Positions 7,541 through 17,229 are shown, counted from the stretch's first letter. The stretch: 64,000 nucleotides of DNA from [Mycobacterium] stephanolepidis (GCF_002356335.1 NZ_AP018165.1:744001-808000), one strand, 5' to 3'. The notes: generated by a model from the letters alone, not told the origin. Program-made: numbers and translations.

Positions 7541-8530
7541 ATGATTAAGCATCTCACCCGCCGCGCGACGGTCGCCCTCGTCGTGGCAGCCGCGGCGATG
7601 TCGCCTGCCGCCTACCCGGCAGTGGCCGATACGGCAACGCCGCTCAACGGCCTGTTCGCGTTGTCACCCGGCAGCTGCGCGGAGGGCCGAGCCACCGGCT
7701 CCTACTTCCGCATGATCTTGCCCGCCGGTGACGCGTCCGGCCCCTACCTCGCCAACGGCGATTCGATGTGCTCGGATAACACAGTCACCCTGCTGGCGCC
7801 CGGTACCGATGGTGGCCTGAAGTCGGGTGAGTATCAGCCGCAGCCTGGCAACGCATTCGATGGAAACGGAAATGCGGTGTCCGGCAGCATTACCCAGCCA
7901 GTCAAGTTCTACGGTGTGGGCTTTTCCACGGCGTCGAACCAAACCGATCCACAGACCGGCCAGGGCACTGCCACTCCCCAGATCACCGTCAGTGGCAACA
8001 AGCTCGGCGGTGACCTCAGTGCTTTCGGTGTGACCTGGAACAACCAGGTGTTCAACCAGGGATCGCCGAAACCCGGTGGCGCATTCCCGGGTAAGACCAC
8101 ACCGGTGACCGGCACCTACGACCGCAACACCGGCGCATTCATCGTCGAGTGGACCAGCCAGATCGTGGGCGGTCCCTTCAACGACTTCACCGGACTATGG
8201 CACCTGGTCGGCAAGGTCGGGGGCAGCCCCGGTGGCGCAGCTGTGGCCGAACCGCCACCCCCTCCTCCGCCGGGCGCCCCACCGGCAGCGGCGGATGCGC
8301 CGCCCGCGGTGGCCGCGCCGGCGGCCCCCGGGCAGGTTGTTGTGCAAGCTGGACAACAAGTGGTGGCACCGCCACCGCTGTCGGCCGGCCAGCAGCTCAT
8401 CGCGCTGCCGGTTGACGACAATCCCCGCACCATCACTCCGCCATGGGTCATTGCCCTGTTGGTGTTCGTGGCGATCGGCGGCGGAATTCTGTTCGTGGTG
8501 GGGGAGCGGATCTTCAGCCGTGGCCGCTGA
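7541..8530 (+). CDS. Secreted, C-terminally membrane-anchored protein of unknown function
   Basis: A 329-residue exported protein. Start chosen at ATG 7541 behind an AGGAAG ribosome site; it begins a clean signal peptide (MIKHLTRRATVALVV..., cleavage likely after AVA near residue 29). Residues about 32-235 form an extracellular domain related to the protein at 9527-10306: both contain an ALxPG start, DGGL-x-x-G-x-YQ, NQ/RxxFNQG and IVGGPFN-x-FTG-x-WHL. A Pro/Ala-rich linker follows, and a hydrophobic helix near 300-322 ends in a basic tail. First gene of a four-gene cluster; function unknown. Confidence 0.83.
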   Translation: MIKHLTRRATVALVVAAAAMSPAAYPAVADTATPLNGLFALSPGSCAEGRATGSYFRMILPAGDASGPYLANGDSMCSDNTVTLLAPGTDGGLKSGEYQPQPGNAFDGNGNAVSGSITQPVKFYGVGFSTASNQTDPQTGQGTATPQITVSGNKLGGDLSAFGVTWNNQVFNQGSPKPGGAFPGKTTPVTGTYDRNTGAFIVEWTSQIVGGPFNDFTGLWHLVGKVGGSPGGAAVAEPPPPPPPGAPPAAADAPPAVAAPAAPGQVVVQAGQQVVAPPPLSAGQQLIALPVDDNPRTITPPWVIALLVFVAIGGGILFVVGERIFSRGR

Positions 8531-9545
8531 GAGGTTGGCTGAGACGTCTCAGCCGGCCCTGCCTTCGTACGCCGACATCGTCGGTGAGGAGGCTGTTGTC
8601 GCCGAGGCCGGACCGGCCCCACGGCCCCGGTGGCGGTTTGTCGCGCTCATCGCGCTTGGTGTGCTGCTATTCGCGTTGCCGGTGGTCACCGGGATGTTCA
8701 CACGTGCCGCGGGCGGTCAGCAGCTGCTGACCGAGTTCCGCCCGTTTGTGTCCTCGGAGGTGATCGCCAAGTTCCGCGGTTACCTGGACACCGTCGACGC
8801 GGCTCGTACCGATGTGCAGGCGACCCAGTCGATCGCGGGAGGGCATTACGAGCGACTGGATACCTTTGTGGCGCAGTATCCGTCGATTCGTCAGGATATG
8901 AACGGTCTGCTCGATGCGGTCGATGGTCAGATAGGTAACTACGGGCAGTTGCGAGCCGTGGGCCCGTTCGATGTGCTGCCGTTCCTGCTGGCGGTGCCGG
9001 GACTGGTCTTGGTCGGCGCCGGTGTGTGGGGACTTCGGCGCACTAGCAACGGCGAAAAGGCTTTCGGTGCCCGGATTCTCGCGATCCTCGCGGCGGCTGT
9101 GCTCATCGCCGTGCCCTTTGCGGACGGGCTCTTTTCCCGTGCCCCGGCGGGTGCGCAGCTCATTGACGCGTTCACCCCGATCATGACTCACGAGCGGGTG
9201 GCCGCGGTACAGCGACACTTCGTGGTGCTGGTCGCGGCGGAAGGGGAATTGGACACCCAGTTCCTGGGTGATCTGCGGCAGCATGACTCGGCCCGCGCGG
9301 TCCCGGGTATCGACGCCTTCGTTTCGCAATGGCAGCCCATGACAGCGGATTTCGCTTCGCTGATCGGGGTGATGGCCGACAACGTCGACAATTTCGGCAG
9401 GGTAGTGGCGCTGGATCGGATCACGGCCCCGCTGGGATTCCGATCATTCAACTACTTCGGGTGGCTTTTCCTCGTGCCCGGTGTGCTGGCGGCCGCTGCC
9501 GCTATTGACGTGAAAGGAGCCGCACGGTGGCCCAGAAAACGATGA
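8520..9545 (+). CDS. Four-helix membrane protein with internal duplication
   Basis: A 341-residue integral membrane protein. The GTG at 8520 overlaps the preceding gene by 11 bp and has GGGGGAG upstream. Predicted helices lie at about 40-57, 152-172, 184-202 and 310-328, each pair enclosing a roughly 95-105-residue extracytoplasmic loop. The halves are related: ALPVVTGMFTRAAGGQQLL-x-EF in the first matches AVPFADGLFSRAPAGAQLI-x-AF in the second, and QIGNYGQL...FLLAVPGLVL matches NVDNFGRV...LFLVPGVLA. It is probably the membrane partner of the two secreted paralogues on either side. No family name recognised. Confidence 0.83.
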   Translation: MAAERLAETSQPALPSYADIVGEEAVVAEAGPAPRPRWRFVALIALGVLLFALPVVTGMFTRAAGGQQLLTEFRPFVSSEVIAKFRGYLDTVDAARTDVQATQSIAGGHYERLDTFVAQYPSIRQDMNGLLDAVDGQIGNYGQLRAVGPFDVLPFLLAVPGLVLVGAGVWGLRRTSNGEKAFGARILAILAAAVLIAVPFADGLFSRAPAGAQLIDAFTPIMTHERVAAVQRHFVVLVAAEGELDTQFLGDLRQHDSARAVPGIDAFVSQWQPMTADFASLIGVMADNVDNFGRVVALDRITAPLGFRSFNYFGWLFLVPGVLAAAAAIDVKGAARWPRKR

Positions 9546-10306
9546 CGCGCGGCACATTTGGTGTGGCGCTGGCGGCCGTGGTGCTGGTGACGGCTCCGGC
9601 CTGTGGATCGGAGAAGCCGACCGAGTCTCCGCTCACCGGGCTGCTGGCATTGGAGCCCGGGAAGATCGAAGGGAACAAGCTCAGCGGCACCTGGTTCAAG
9701 ATGGTGCAGCCGGGCGGCAACCCCCAAGAGGGTCCGTTCATGCCCAATGCGAATTCTCCTGTGCCGCAAGCGGCTGCAACACTGCTCTCGCCCGGCGCGG
9801 ATGGCGGTTTGGTACTGGGCGATTACCAGGGTGAGCCGGATCCAGCGTTCGATGAGGCCACCGGGTACTCACTGGCGGCCCGCGTCACACAGCCGACGAA
9901 GTTCTTCAATATCGAGTTCGGTATCTCCACCAACAAGATCGACCCGCAGACCCAGCGCGAGCTGCCGGCGCCCTCGGCCACGGTGGCCGGCGACCAGATC
10001 TCGGCGGACGTGTCGGCATGGGCCGCCTCGTGGAACCGTCAGGAGTTCAACCAGGGCGCGCCCAAGCCGAAACCCAAGGAGCAGGCACAGATTCCCGGTG
10101 AGGCACGCGCCAAGCAGGTGTGGGAGTTCGTAGCCGGGCGCTGGGTCGGCCGCGACTCCGTGGACGGCGAAAGCCCCAAAGCCACCGGTACATACGACAA
10201 GGACACCAAGAAGTTCACTCTCGACTGGACGAGTCTGATCGTGGGTGGACCGTTCAACAGCTTCACGGGAGTGTGGCACCTCGAAGGCGTGGTGAAAGAC
10301 CGATGA
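9527..10306 (+). CDS. Exported protein, paralogue of the protein at 7541-8530
   Basis: A 259-residue exported protein starting at GTG 9527 with AAGGAG 8 nt upstream; it overlaps the previous gene by 19 bp. A signal sequence ends near VTAPACGSEK; the cysteine could be lipidated, although the residues before it are not a canonical lipobox. The mature part (LLALEPG, DGGLVLGDYQG, EFNQGAPKP, IVGGPFNSFTGVWHLEG) is clearly related to the ectodomain of the first gene in the cluster but lacks its proline-rich linker and C-terminal helix. Function unknown; likely works with the membrane protein encoded immediately upstream. Confidence 0.82.
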   Translation: MAQKTMTRGTFGVALAAVVLVTAPACGSEKPTESPLTGLLALEPGKIEGNKLSGTWFKMVQPGGNPQEGPFMPNANSPVPQAAATLLSPGADGGLVLGDYQGEPDPAFDEATGYSLAARVTQPTKFFNIEFGISTNKIDPQTQRELPAPSATVAGDQISADVSAWAASWNRQEFNQGAPKPKPKEQAQIPGEARAKQVWEFVAGRWVGRDSVDGESPKATGTYDKDTKKFTLDWTSLIVGGPFNSFTGVWHLEGVVKDR

Positions 10307-11349
10307 GTTCGACACCGGCAGAAGAGACGGCTCCGATCGCAGCTCCGATTGCTTCCGTTGGGGGCAGGCCCACCAAAGAACGCGTATTCGGGATAGCCGT
10401 AAGGGTATTCGCTGCCATTACCGTGATCGGCAGCGTGGCCGCCATTACCCAGCTCTCGTATTCGCCTGCGCGTGCGCCCATCGTCGGATACCAGATCGTG
10501 AACCGCGACGGATCGATTCCCGAAGGTGCCATCCCGATCCCGGTACCCCCGCCGGGACCGCAATTGATTGCGCCGCTGCCGCGCCCTCAGGTGCCTTCGC
10601 ATCCACCGGGTCAGGCTGCCGGACCGTTTGGTGCGCTGCCTTCGGTGACCGACCGCGGGCTTCCGATATCCGTCGCGCAGCCCTGCCCCTTCGGCTGGCC
10701 GGCGCCCGGCCCGGATGAGCAGGGTGGGCTGGCTTCGCTGATCGACGTAGCTCCGGCCGCGGGTGTGTTCTCCTCGGAGGCGTTCGCTCCGGCTACGGCG
10801 TATGAACCGATCCTGAAGATGATGGGTCCGGTGCTGGCTCGGATCTCCCCGCTGCTCTCCCGGCATCCGTGGGCGATCGACCAGTTCGTCACCCGTTTCC
10901 AGACGGTCATGGTGCGCGTTCTCGAGGCGATCCTGCCCTACTACGGCCCCTACCGGAACGATGTCCTGAAGGCCGAGGGCGACCTCGCGAAGGCGTTGAC
11001 TCCCTTCCTGGAAAGCCTGTACAACACGCCGACGGCGCAATGCCTCGTCGCCTGGGAGGCACAGCGCATTCGGGACGCCCGTGGGGGCCGCCCGCCGGCG
11101 CTGCGCCTGCATGATCTCGGCAAGGTGATCGACCTGTATCGCTCGACGCACTGGCGTGAGGGTGACGACGATCCGCCACCCGCGCCGCTCCCGGCCTACG
11201 AGTTCACGCCGGCGCCCGCGCCGCCACCGCCGTCGGATGCTCCGGCCGCCCCGAGCACGTCGCGACCGGTGATCCCCAACTTCCCGACACCGACCCCCGC
11301 CCCGGCGCCCACACAGACGTCCTCACCGGCCATCTCCTCGTCTCTCTAG
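10303..11349 (+). CDS. Proline-rich single-pass membrane protein of unknown function
   Basis: A 348-residue protein overlapping the preceding gene by ATGA. One hydrophobic helix near residues 28-48 follows a short cytoplasmic N-terminus. Then come a Pro-rich segment (IPIPVPPPGPQL), a globular helical region (ILKMMGPVLARISPLLSRHPWAIDQ..., residues about 165-270) with two cysteines, and a long Pro/Ala/Thr-rich C-terminal tail like those that cross the mycobacterial cell wall. Last gene of the four-gene envelope cluster. I do not recognise the family; the architecture suggests a periplasmic or wall-spanning component. Confidence 0.78.
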   Translation: MSSTPAEETAPIAAPIASVGGRPTKERVFGIAVRVFAAITVIGSVAAITQLSYSPARAPIVGYQIVNRDGSIPEGAIPIPVPPPGPQLIAPLPRPQVPSHPPGQAAGPFGALPSVTDRGLPISVAQPCPFGWPAPGPDEQGGLASLIDVAPAAGVFSSEAFAPATAYEPILKMMGPVLARISPLLSRHPWAIDQFVTRFQTVMVRVLEAILPYYGPYRNDVLKAEGDLAKALTPFLESLYNTPTAQCLVAWEAQRIRDARGGRPPALRLHDLGKVIDLYRSTHWREGDDDPPPAPLPAYEFTPAPAPPPPSDAPAAPSTSRPVIPNFPTPTPAPAPTQTSSPAISSSL

Positions 11350-11356
11350 CCGCACT

Positions 11357-11374
11357 TCCCAACCAACGGGTTGA
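11357..11374. promoter_or_regulatory. Operator-like sequence upstream of far, shared with fadA
   Basis: TCCCAACCAACGGGTTG at 11357-11373 is identical over 17 bp to the left part of a perfect palindrome at 15861-15880 in front of fadA. Here the right arm is incomplete (GGTTGAG). It lies 20 bp upstream of the far start codon. Two copies in front of lipid-catabolism genes suggest a common repressor site; the regulator is not identified. Confidence 0.5.
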
Positions 11375-11392
11375 GTGGCTAGGGTGACCCTC

Positions 11393-12484
11393 ATGGCTGA
11401 CACTGGTGTCAAGACAGGCCCTCTCGCGGGCGTAAAGGTGATCGAGCTCGGCGGTATCGGCCCTGGGCCGCATGCGGCGATGATGTTGTCCGACTTGGGG
11501 GCAGACGTCATTCGGGTGCGCCGTCCCGGGGGTCTTGCCATCCCCGCCGAGGAGACGGATCTGTTTCACCGCGGGAAGCGCCTGGTCAACCTGGACGTCA
11601 AGAAAGACCCGGAGGCGCTGCTGGCGCTTGTCGACAAGGCCGATGTACTGCTGGATCCTTTCCGGCCCGGGGTGTGCGAGCGAATCGGGATCGGACCGGA
11701 GGAGTGCGCCAAGCGCAACCCGCGGCTGATCTTCGCCCGGATGACGGGCTGGGGCCAGAATGGCCCGATGGCCGACCGTGCGGGCCACGACATCAACTAC
11801 CTGTCGCTGACCGGCGCTCTGGGGTCGATGGGCTACAAGGACCGTCCGCCGATGCCGCCGATGAACCTCGTAGCGGACTTCGGTGGTGGCTCAATGCTTT
11901 TGGTGCAGGGCATCCTGGCTGCCCTGTACGAGCGTGAGAAGTCGGGCAAGGGGCAGGTCATCGATGGTGCGATGGTCGACGGAGTGAGCCAGCTGGCTCA
12001 GATGCAGTGGACGATGTACAACAACGGCCTGCTGTTCGACGAGCGGGAGTCGGGGCTGCTCGACGGTGGGGCACCGTTCTACGGCACCTACGAGACCGCC
12101 GATGGCAAGTACATGGCGGTGGGATCCATCGAGCCGCAGTTCTTCGCGATTTTGGTGCAGGGCCTGGGGCTGGACCCCGACAGTGTTCCGTTCCAGCTCG
12201 ACAAGGCGCGCTACCCCGAGATGCGCAAGCTGTTCGACGATGCGTTCAAGACCAAGACCCGTGACGAATGGACCGACATCTTCATCGGTACCGACGCCTG
12301 CGTGTCACCCGTGCTCACCTGGGGCGAGGCCAAGCAGAACGCGCACCTTCGCGATCGCGGCACCATCACCGATGTCAACGGCGTGACCCAGGCCGCGCCG
12401 GCGCCGCGCTTCTCGCGGACGCCGAGCGGGCCCATCGAGGCGCCGCCGAAGGACACGACCGAGCTCACCGATATCGGCTGGTGA
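11393..12484 (+). CDS. far: CaiB/BaiF-family CoA transferase / alpha-methylacyl-CoA racemase-like (Far)
   Basis: A 363-residue class III CoA-transferase-fold protein; M. tuberculosis Far (Rv0855) is about the same size. The N-terminus PLAGVKVIELGGIGPGPHAAMMLSDLGADVIRV and the segment GMTG-x-GQ-like ARMTGWGQNGPMADRAGHDINYLSLTGAL are typical. It probably racemises 2-methyl-branched acyl-CoA so that methyl-branched lipids can enter beta-oxidation. ATG 11393 is preferred over GTG 11375 because it starts the conserved domain sooner and has AGGGTG upstream. It is followed by an esterase and dapC, as in the Rv0855-Rv0858c order. Confidence 0.87.
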   Translation: MADTGVKTGPLAGVKVIELGGIGPGPHAAMMLSDLGADVIRVRRPGGLAIPAEETDLFHRGKRLVNLDVKKDPEALLALVDKADVLLDPFRPGVCERIGIGPEECAKRNPRLIFARMTGWGQNGPMADRAGHDINYLSLTGALGSMGYKDRPPMPPMNLVADFGGGSMLLVQGILAALYEREKSGKGQVIDGAMVDGVSQLAQMQWTMYNNGLLFDERESGLLDGGAPFYGTYETADGKYMAVGSIEPQFFAILVQGLGLDPDSVPFQLDKARYPEMRKLFDDAFKTKTRDEWTDIFIGTDACVSPVLTWGEAKQNAHLRDRGTITDVNGVTQAAPAPRFSRTPSGPIEAPPKDTTELTDIGW

Positions 12485-12553
12485 CTTAGCCAAGATTGTC
12501 GGTACTAGGTACTGGTAGTCTCGCCCCAAGCAATGACGCTATGAGGAGGCTCG

Positions 12554-13627
12554 ATGACCACTGCCCGACACGCCGCCGAATCCCGGCTGGCCACCGCCGT
12601 CACCTACGCGGGGCCGGAATGGATGGGCAAGGCCAATTGGCATTCGGTGGCCGAGACCTATCTGTTCAAGGCGGTGGGTAAGCCGGGTCTTTATGCGCTG
12701 ACCCGCTTGATGCTGGCCGTCAACCGCCGGTTCCCCGATGCCCTGCTGAATCGGCGATACGACGGACTTGAGCGTCTCATGGGCTGGGTGCCCGGTGTGT
12801 CCGGAACCCGCACGGAGACTGTGCAGTTGCCGAACTGCGTGGCCGAATGGACGTGGAATGCCAAGAATGAGCCGGGGCCGGACGCGCCGGTGGTCATCTA
12901 CTTCCACGGGTCGGCATTCATCGCGTTGGGGATCAACAGCCATCGGCCGTTGGTCAGCCATATCGCGCGGGACTCCGGTGCGAGGGCGCTGAGCGTGGGC
13001 TACCGGTTGTGCCCGCGCAACCTGGTCGAAGACGCCGTCGCCGACGGCGTCGATGCGTACCGCTACGTACTGAGCCAGGGCGTCGCCCCCGAGAACATCG
13101 TGCTCGCAGGCGATTCGGCCGGAGGCTTCCTGGCGGCCATGACCGCCATCGCGGTGCGCGATGAGGGCTTGACACCGCCCGCGGGATGCGTGCTGATCTC
13201 GGCGGCCACCAACAACGACATGGAGCCGAAATACGCTGCCGCCAAACGCGTCGGCGATGCCATGTTCCCCGTCGACTTCTTGAAGATGATCAACGACGTG
13301 TTCCTGCTGCGCAACGGCGCACGCGAGCCCGGGCCGTGCCCGGCGGATGCCGACCTGACCGGACTGGGCCCGTTCCTGCTGCAGGTCGGCTCACAGGAAG
13401 CGTTGCGGCCGGACTCCGAACTGCTGGCGGAACGTCTTGTCGCTGCGGGAGTTCCGGTGCGGTTGCAGATATTCGACCGTGCTATTCACGTGTTCCAGGT
13501 GTTCGCGGCGACCAACCCCGACGCCCGGCGCGCGGTGGGAGAGATCACCGAGTTCATCAAGATCCTGCCGGGACTGGCCAAGGCGCGCCAGCGCCCCGAC
13601 GCGATCGCGACCGGTCTAACCTCCTAG
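12554..13627 (+). CDS. HSL-family alpha/beta hydrolase (esterase/lipase)
   Basis: A 357-residue hormone-sensitive-lipase-type hydrolase. The oxyanion motif appears as FHGSAF (a variant of HGGGF), the nucleophile elbow is GDSAGG, and the aspartate and histidine come late in the chain (VGSQE... and AIHVFQ). A strong ribosome site AGGAGG precedes ATG 12554. It probably hydrolyses acyl esters of lipids in the cytosol; many mycobacterial Lip proteins share this architecture. The 3' end overlaps the convergent dapC gene by 12 bp. Which Lip protein it corresponds to is not resolved. Confidence 0.88.
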   Translation: MTTARHAAESRLATAVTYAGPEWMGKANWHSVAETYLFKAVGKPGLYALTRLMLAVNRRFPDALLNRRYDGLERLMGWVPGVSGTRTETVQLPNCVAEWTWNAKNEPGPDAPVVIYFHGSAFIALGINSHRPLVSHIARDSGARALSVGYRLCPRNLVEDAVADGVDAYRYVLSQGVAPENIVLAGDSAGGFLAAMTAIAVRDEGLTPPAGCVLISAATNNDMEPKYAAAKRVGDAMFPVDFLKMINDVFLLRNGAREPGPCPADADLTGLGPFLLQVGSQEALRPDSELLAERLVAAGVPVRLQIFDRAIHVFQVFAATNPDARRAVGEITEFIKILPGLAKARQRPDAIATGLTS

Positions 13628-14794
13628 CCGGGCCAGGCGGGATATCGCCTCGTCGATCACCGCGTCACGTTTTGCAAAGGTGAACCGCACCAGGTGATTC
13701 CATTGATCGGCCGTGTCGGTGTTGGGGTCGCAAAAGGCGCTTACCGGAACCGCTGCTACGCCAACGGTTTCCGGTAGGCGCCGACAAAGTTCTGCGCTGT
13801 CGCTGAATCCCAGGGGGCGCGGATCTGCGCAGACGAAGTACCCGCCGTGGCTGCTGTGCACCTCGAAGCCCAGGCCGGTGAGCGCCTCAGTGAGACGATC
13901 GCGCCTGCGCTGCAAGGACTCTCGTAGATTCTTCACCCAGGCCTGTTCGGTGTCGAGGGCTACCGCTACCGCCGGCTGAAACGGCGCACCGCCGACGTAG
14001 GAAAGGAACTGCTTGGCGGCGCGCACGCCCGTGATCAACTCTGTTGTGCCACAAGCCCAGCCGATCTTCCAGCCGGTGCAGTTGAACGTCTTGGCGGCGC
14101 TGGAGATCGTCACGGTGCGATCGGCCATCCCGGGCAGACCGGCCATGGGTGTCTGGGTGCGCCTATCGAAGAGCAATCGCTCGTACACCTCGTCGGAAAT
14201 GACCAGCAGATCGTGTTCGACCGCCAGCTCAGCGACCCGTGCCAACTCGGAGTCGGTGAACACCTTGCCCGTGGGATTGTGCGGAGAGTTGATGATCAGT
14301 GCCGCGGTCCGGGGTGTGATGGCGGCCGCGAGCGCGTCGGTGTCTAATGCGAAGCCCGCTCCGTCGGGAACGAGTGGCACCGGGACGCGGACGGCGCCCG
14401 CCATGGCCACCACGGCGGCATACGAGTCGTAGTAAGGCTCGATCAAAATGACCTCGGAGCCGGGTTCGACGAGGCCGAGGACCGCGCCCGCGATTGCTTC
14501 GGTGGCGCCGACGGTGACCAGCACCTGCGTATCCGGATCGAGTTCCTCGCCATAGCGGGCGAGTCGGTCGGCGGCGATGGCCCGGCGCAGTTCGGGAACG
14601 CCCAACCCGGGCGGGTATTGATTGAGGCCCGAACGGATGGCCTGCTGTGCCGCGTCCAGCATGGATGCGGGCCCGTCTTCGTCGGGGAAACCCTGGCCCA
14701 GATTGATTGCGTCGTGTCGGACGGCGAGGGCCGACATCTCGGCGAAGATCGTTGCGCCGAAGGGGCGCAATCGTTTGACGGTCTTCGGGTTCAC
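13616..14794 (-). CDS. dapC: PLP-dependent aminotransferase, DapC-like
   Basis: A 392-residue fold-type I aminotransferase. The motifs are classical: QYPPGLGVPELRRAIA, TVGATEAIAGA, SPHNPTGKVF, ISDEVYERL, the PLP-binding lysine in SSAAKTFNCTGWKIGW, and a late arginine near LVRFTFAKR. Its position between far and fadA matches Rv0858c, which is annotated as N-succinyldiaminopimelate aminotransferase in lysine/peptidoglycan-precursor synthesis. The start is the GTG at 14794. Other members of this subgroup transaminate methionine or kynurenine, so the precise substrate rests on synteny. Confidence 0.88.
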   Translation of the reverse strand: MNPKTVKRLRPFGATIFAEMSALAVRHDAINLGQGFPDEDGPASMLDAAQQAIRSGLNQYPPGLGVPELRRAIAADRLARYGEELDPDTQVLVTVGATEAIAGAVLGLVEPGSEVILIEPYYDSYAAVVAMAGAVRVPVPLVPDGAGFALDTDALAAAITPRTAALIINSPHNPTGKVFTDSELARVAELAVEHDLLVISDEVYERLLFDRRTQTPMAGLPGMADRTVTISSAAKTFNCTGWKIGWACGTTELITGVRAAKQFLSYVGGAPFQPAVAVALDTEQAWVKNLRESLQRRRDRLTEALTGLGFEVHSSHGGYFVCADPRPLGFSDSAELCRRLPETVGVAAVPVSAFCDPNTDTADQWNHLVRFTFAKRDAVIDEAISRLARLGG

Positions 14795-14848
14795 GCTGGC
14801 CCGTGTTCGGTGCTACCCGGCTTCATGCCGGGCAGCCTACCGGCGGAC

Positions 14849-15256
14849 CTAGCAGCTGGGCGGTTCGAAGGACAGGTCGGTATCCGGTATCGGGCAGAAG
14901 TAGTGACTGAATCCGGGATTGCCACGGTCCCGGTTGTCCACGAAGACCTCCACATCCCGGTCCGCCCGGTACACCCGGTAGTAGGTGGTGGTGTCCTCGA
15001 GGAAGAAATTGGCGACGGTGGTTGTCAGCTCCGCGCCGGTGCCCGTGGCGCGGGCATGACGCATGCAGTTCAGGTAGTCCGGGGGGATCTCGTGTGACGG
15101 CGGCAGCATGCGCAGCCGGCCACAATTCTGCAGCGGTGCGCGCTGCTCGAATGCGGTGTCGGGGGACAGGGGTTCCGGCTCGGCCTGTGCTGCCGGCGGA
15201 CACACGGCGGCGGCAACCGACAAGGTCGCCGTCGCGATGCAGAGTCGTGTGAGCAT
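14849..15256 (-). CDS. Small exported protein of unknown function (tandem paralogue 1)
   Basis: A 135-residue secreted protein. The start at ATG 15256 gives a signal peptide (MLTRLCIATATLSVAAAV..., likely cleaved after AQA). The mature part has CGRLRMLPPSHEIPPDYLNCM, AELTTTVANFFLEDTTTYYRVY, EVFVDNRD and SHYFCPIP...PSC. The pattern of four cysteines and the TYYRV/EVFVD core are shared with the next gene at 15363-15836, so this is a tandem pair. The longer open frame upstream is a shadow of that neighbour. No function is known to me; it probably sits in the cell wall or culture fluid. Confidence 0.72.
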   Translation of the reverse strand: MLTRLCIATATLSVAAAVCPPAAQAEPEPLSPDTAFEQRAPLQNCGRLRMLPPSHEIPPDYLNCMRHARATGTGAELTTTVANFFLEDTTTYYRVYRADRDVEVFVDNRDRGNPGFSHYFCPIPDTDLSFEPPSC

Positions 15257-15362
15257 CGCTTCAGGCTTGTCGCCCACGGTGTGAAAGCGGGAGGTTTCGG
15301 CGAAATCTCGTCGAAGAGCACCGCACAGCGTGTGCCCGCTTGGGGGTCGCACCCCAGACGGC

Positions 15363-15836
15363 CTATCGATCCGGCTGCAATGCGGGGTCGGGGCAGCTCG
15401 GGTTTGGCCTGTAGTCGGTGGATGCGGCCCAGCAGAAGAAATGACTCCAGCCGAAATTGCTGAACTGGTCGCCGCTGTAGTCAATGAAGATCTCGACCTG
15501 CTGCTGTGGGGAGAACACCCGGTAGTAGGTGGTGACGGGATCGCCCTCGATCGTGGATTCGACGATCTTGAGTTCGCCGCCACGGCCCGAGGCCCTGGCG
15601 ACGTTCATGCAGTCCTTTTGTGTGGCGGGCACCGCATGGCTGTTGAACCCAAAGGTGTAGGACCCGCAGCTGGGTAGCGGGGTGCGATCGGTAAATGCTT
15701 TAGGTGGTGGTGTCGGCTTGCGGTGGCCTGGGCCATCGGCGACCTGGTGCCAGCCCATCCACACCGCGAATATCGACAGAACCGCAATGGCGCTGATGAG
15801 CACGCGTCCTAGCGGTAGAGAGCGAGCCCGCAGCAC
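15363..15836 (-). CDS. Small membrane-anchored exported protein (tandem paralogue 2)
   Basis: A 157-residue protein beginning at GTG 15836, with an uncleaved-looking N-terminal helix (VLISAIAVLSIFAVWMGW). Its extracytoplasmic domain resembles that of the downstream gene: CGSYTFGFNSHAVPATQKDCM, GGELKIVESTIEGDPVTTYYRVF, QVEIFIDYSGDQF, WSHFFC and PSC. The start is supported by a minus-strand TACGCT 6 nt before the GTG (leaderless). The gene diverges from fadA, whose operator palindrome lies in the shared region. Unknown function. Confidence 0.72.
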   Translation of the reverse strand: MLRARSLPLGRVLISAIAVLSIFAVWMGWHQVADGPGHRKPTPPPKAFTDRTPLPSCGSYTFGFNSHAVPATQKDCMNVARASGRGGELKIVESTIEGDPVTTYYRVFSPQQQVEIFIDYSGDQFSNFGWSHFFCWAASTDYRPNPSCPDPALQPDR

Positions 15837-15842
15837 ACTTCG

Positions 15843-15848
15843 AGCGTA
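15843..15848 (-). promoter_or_regulatory. -10 element TACGCT, leaderless start of the gene ending at 15363
   Basis: On the minus strand TACGCT is followed by 6 nt and the GTG at 15836. This fits a TANNNT leaderless mycobacterial promoter and decides between two adjacent GTG codons. Confidence 0.45.
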
Positions 15849-15860
15849 CCGTCATCAGAT

Positions 15861-15880
15861 TCCCAACCAACGGGTTGGGA
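15861..15880. promoter_or_regulatory. Perfect 20-bp palindrome upstream of fadA (operator)
   Basis: TCCCAACC and GGTTGGGA form 8-bp perfect arms around AACG. The site is 140 bp before fadA and about 25 bp before the divergent small exported protein. Seventeen of its bases recur exactly in front of far at 11357. A dimeric repressor of fatty-acid catabolism is the likely ligand (inference). Confidence 0.6.
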
Positions 15881-16020
15881 GGGCTGCTTACCATGGGGAC
15901 GCCACCCTGGTCTAACGTAAGGCTGTCTCGGCGAAACTGACCCGGAGTCAACCCGGCGTCACAAGGCCGCGGCACCTGCACCACATGCCCCATACGCACC
16001 CCCTATAAGGACGTATACCC

Positions 16021-17229
<1,209 letters not shown>

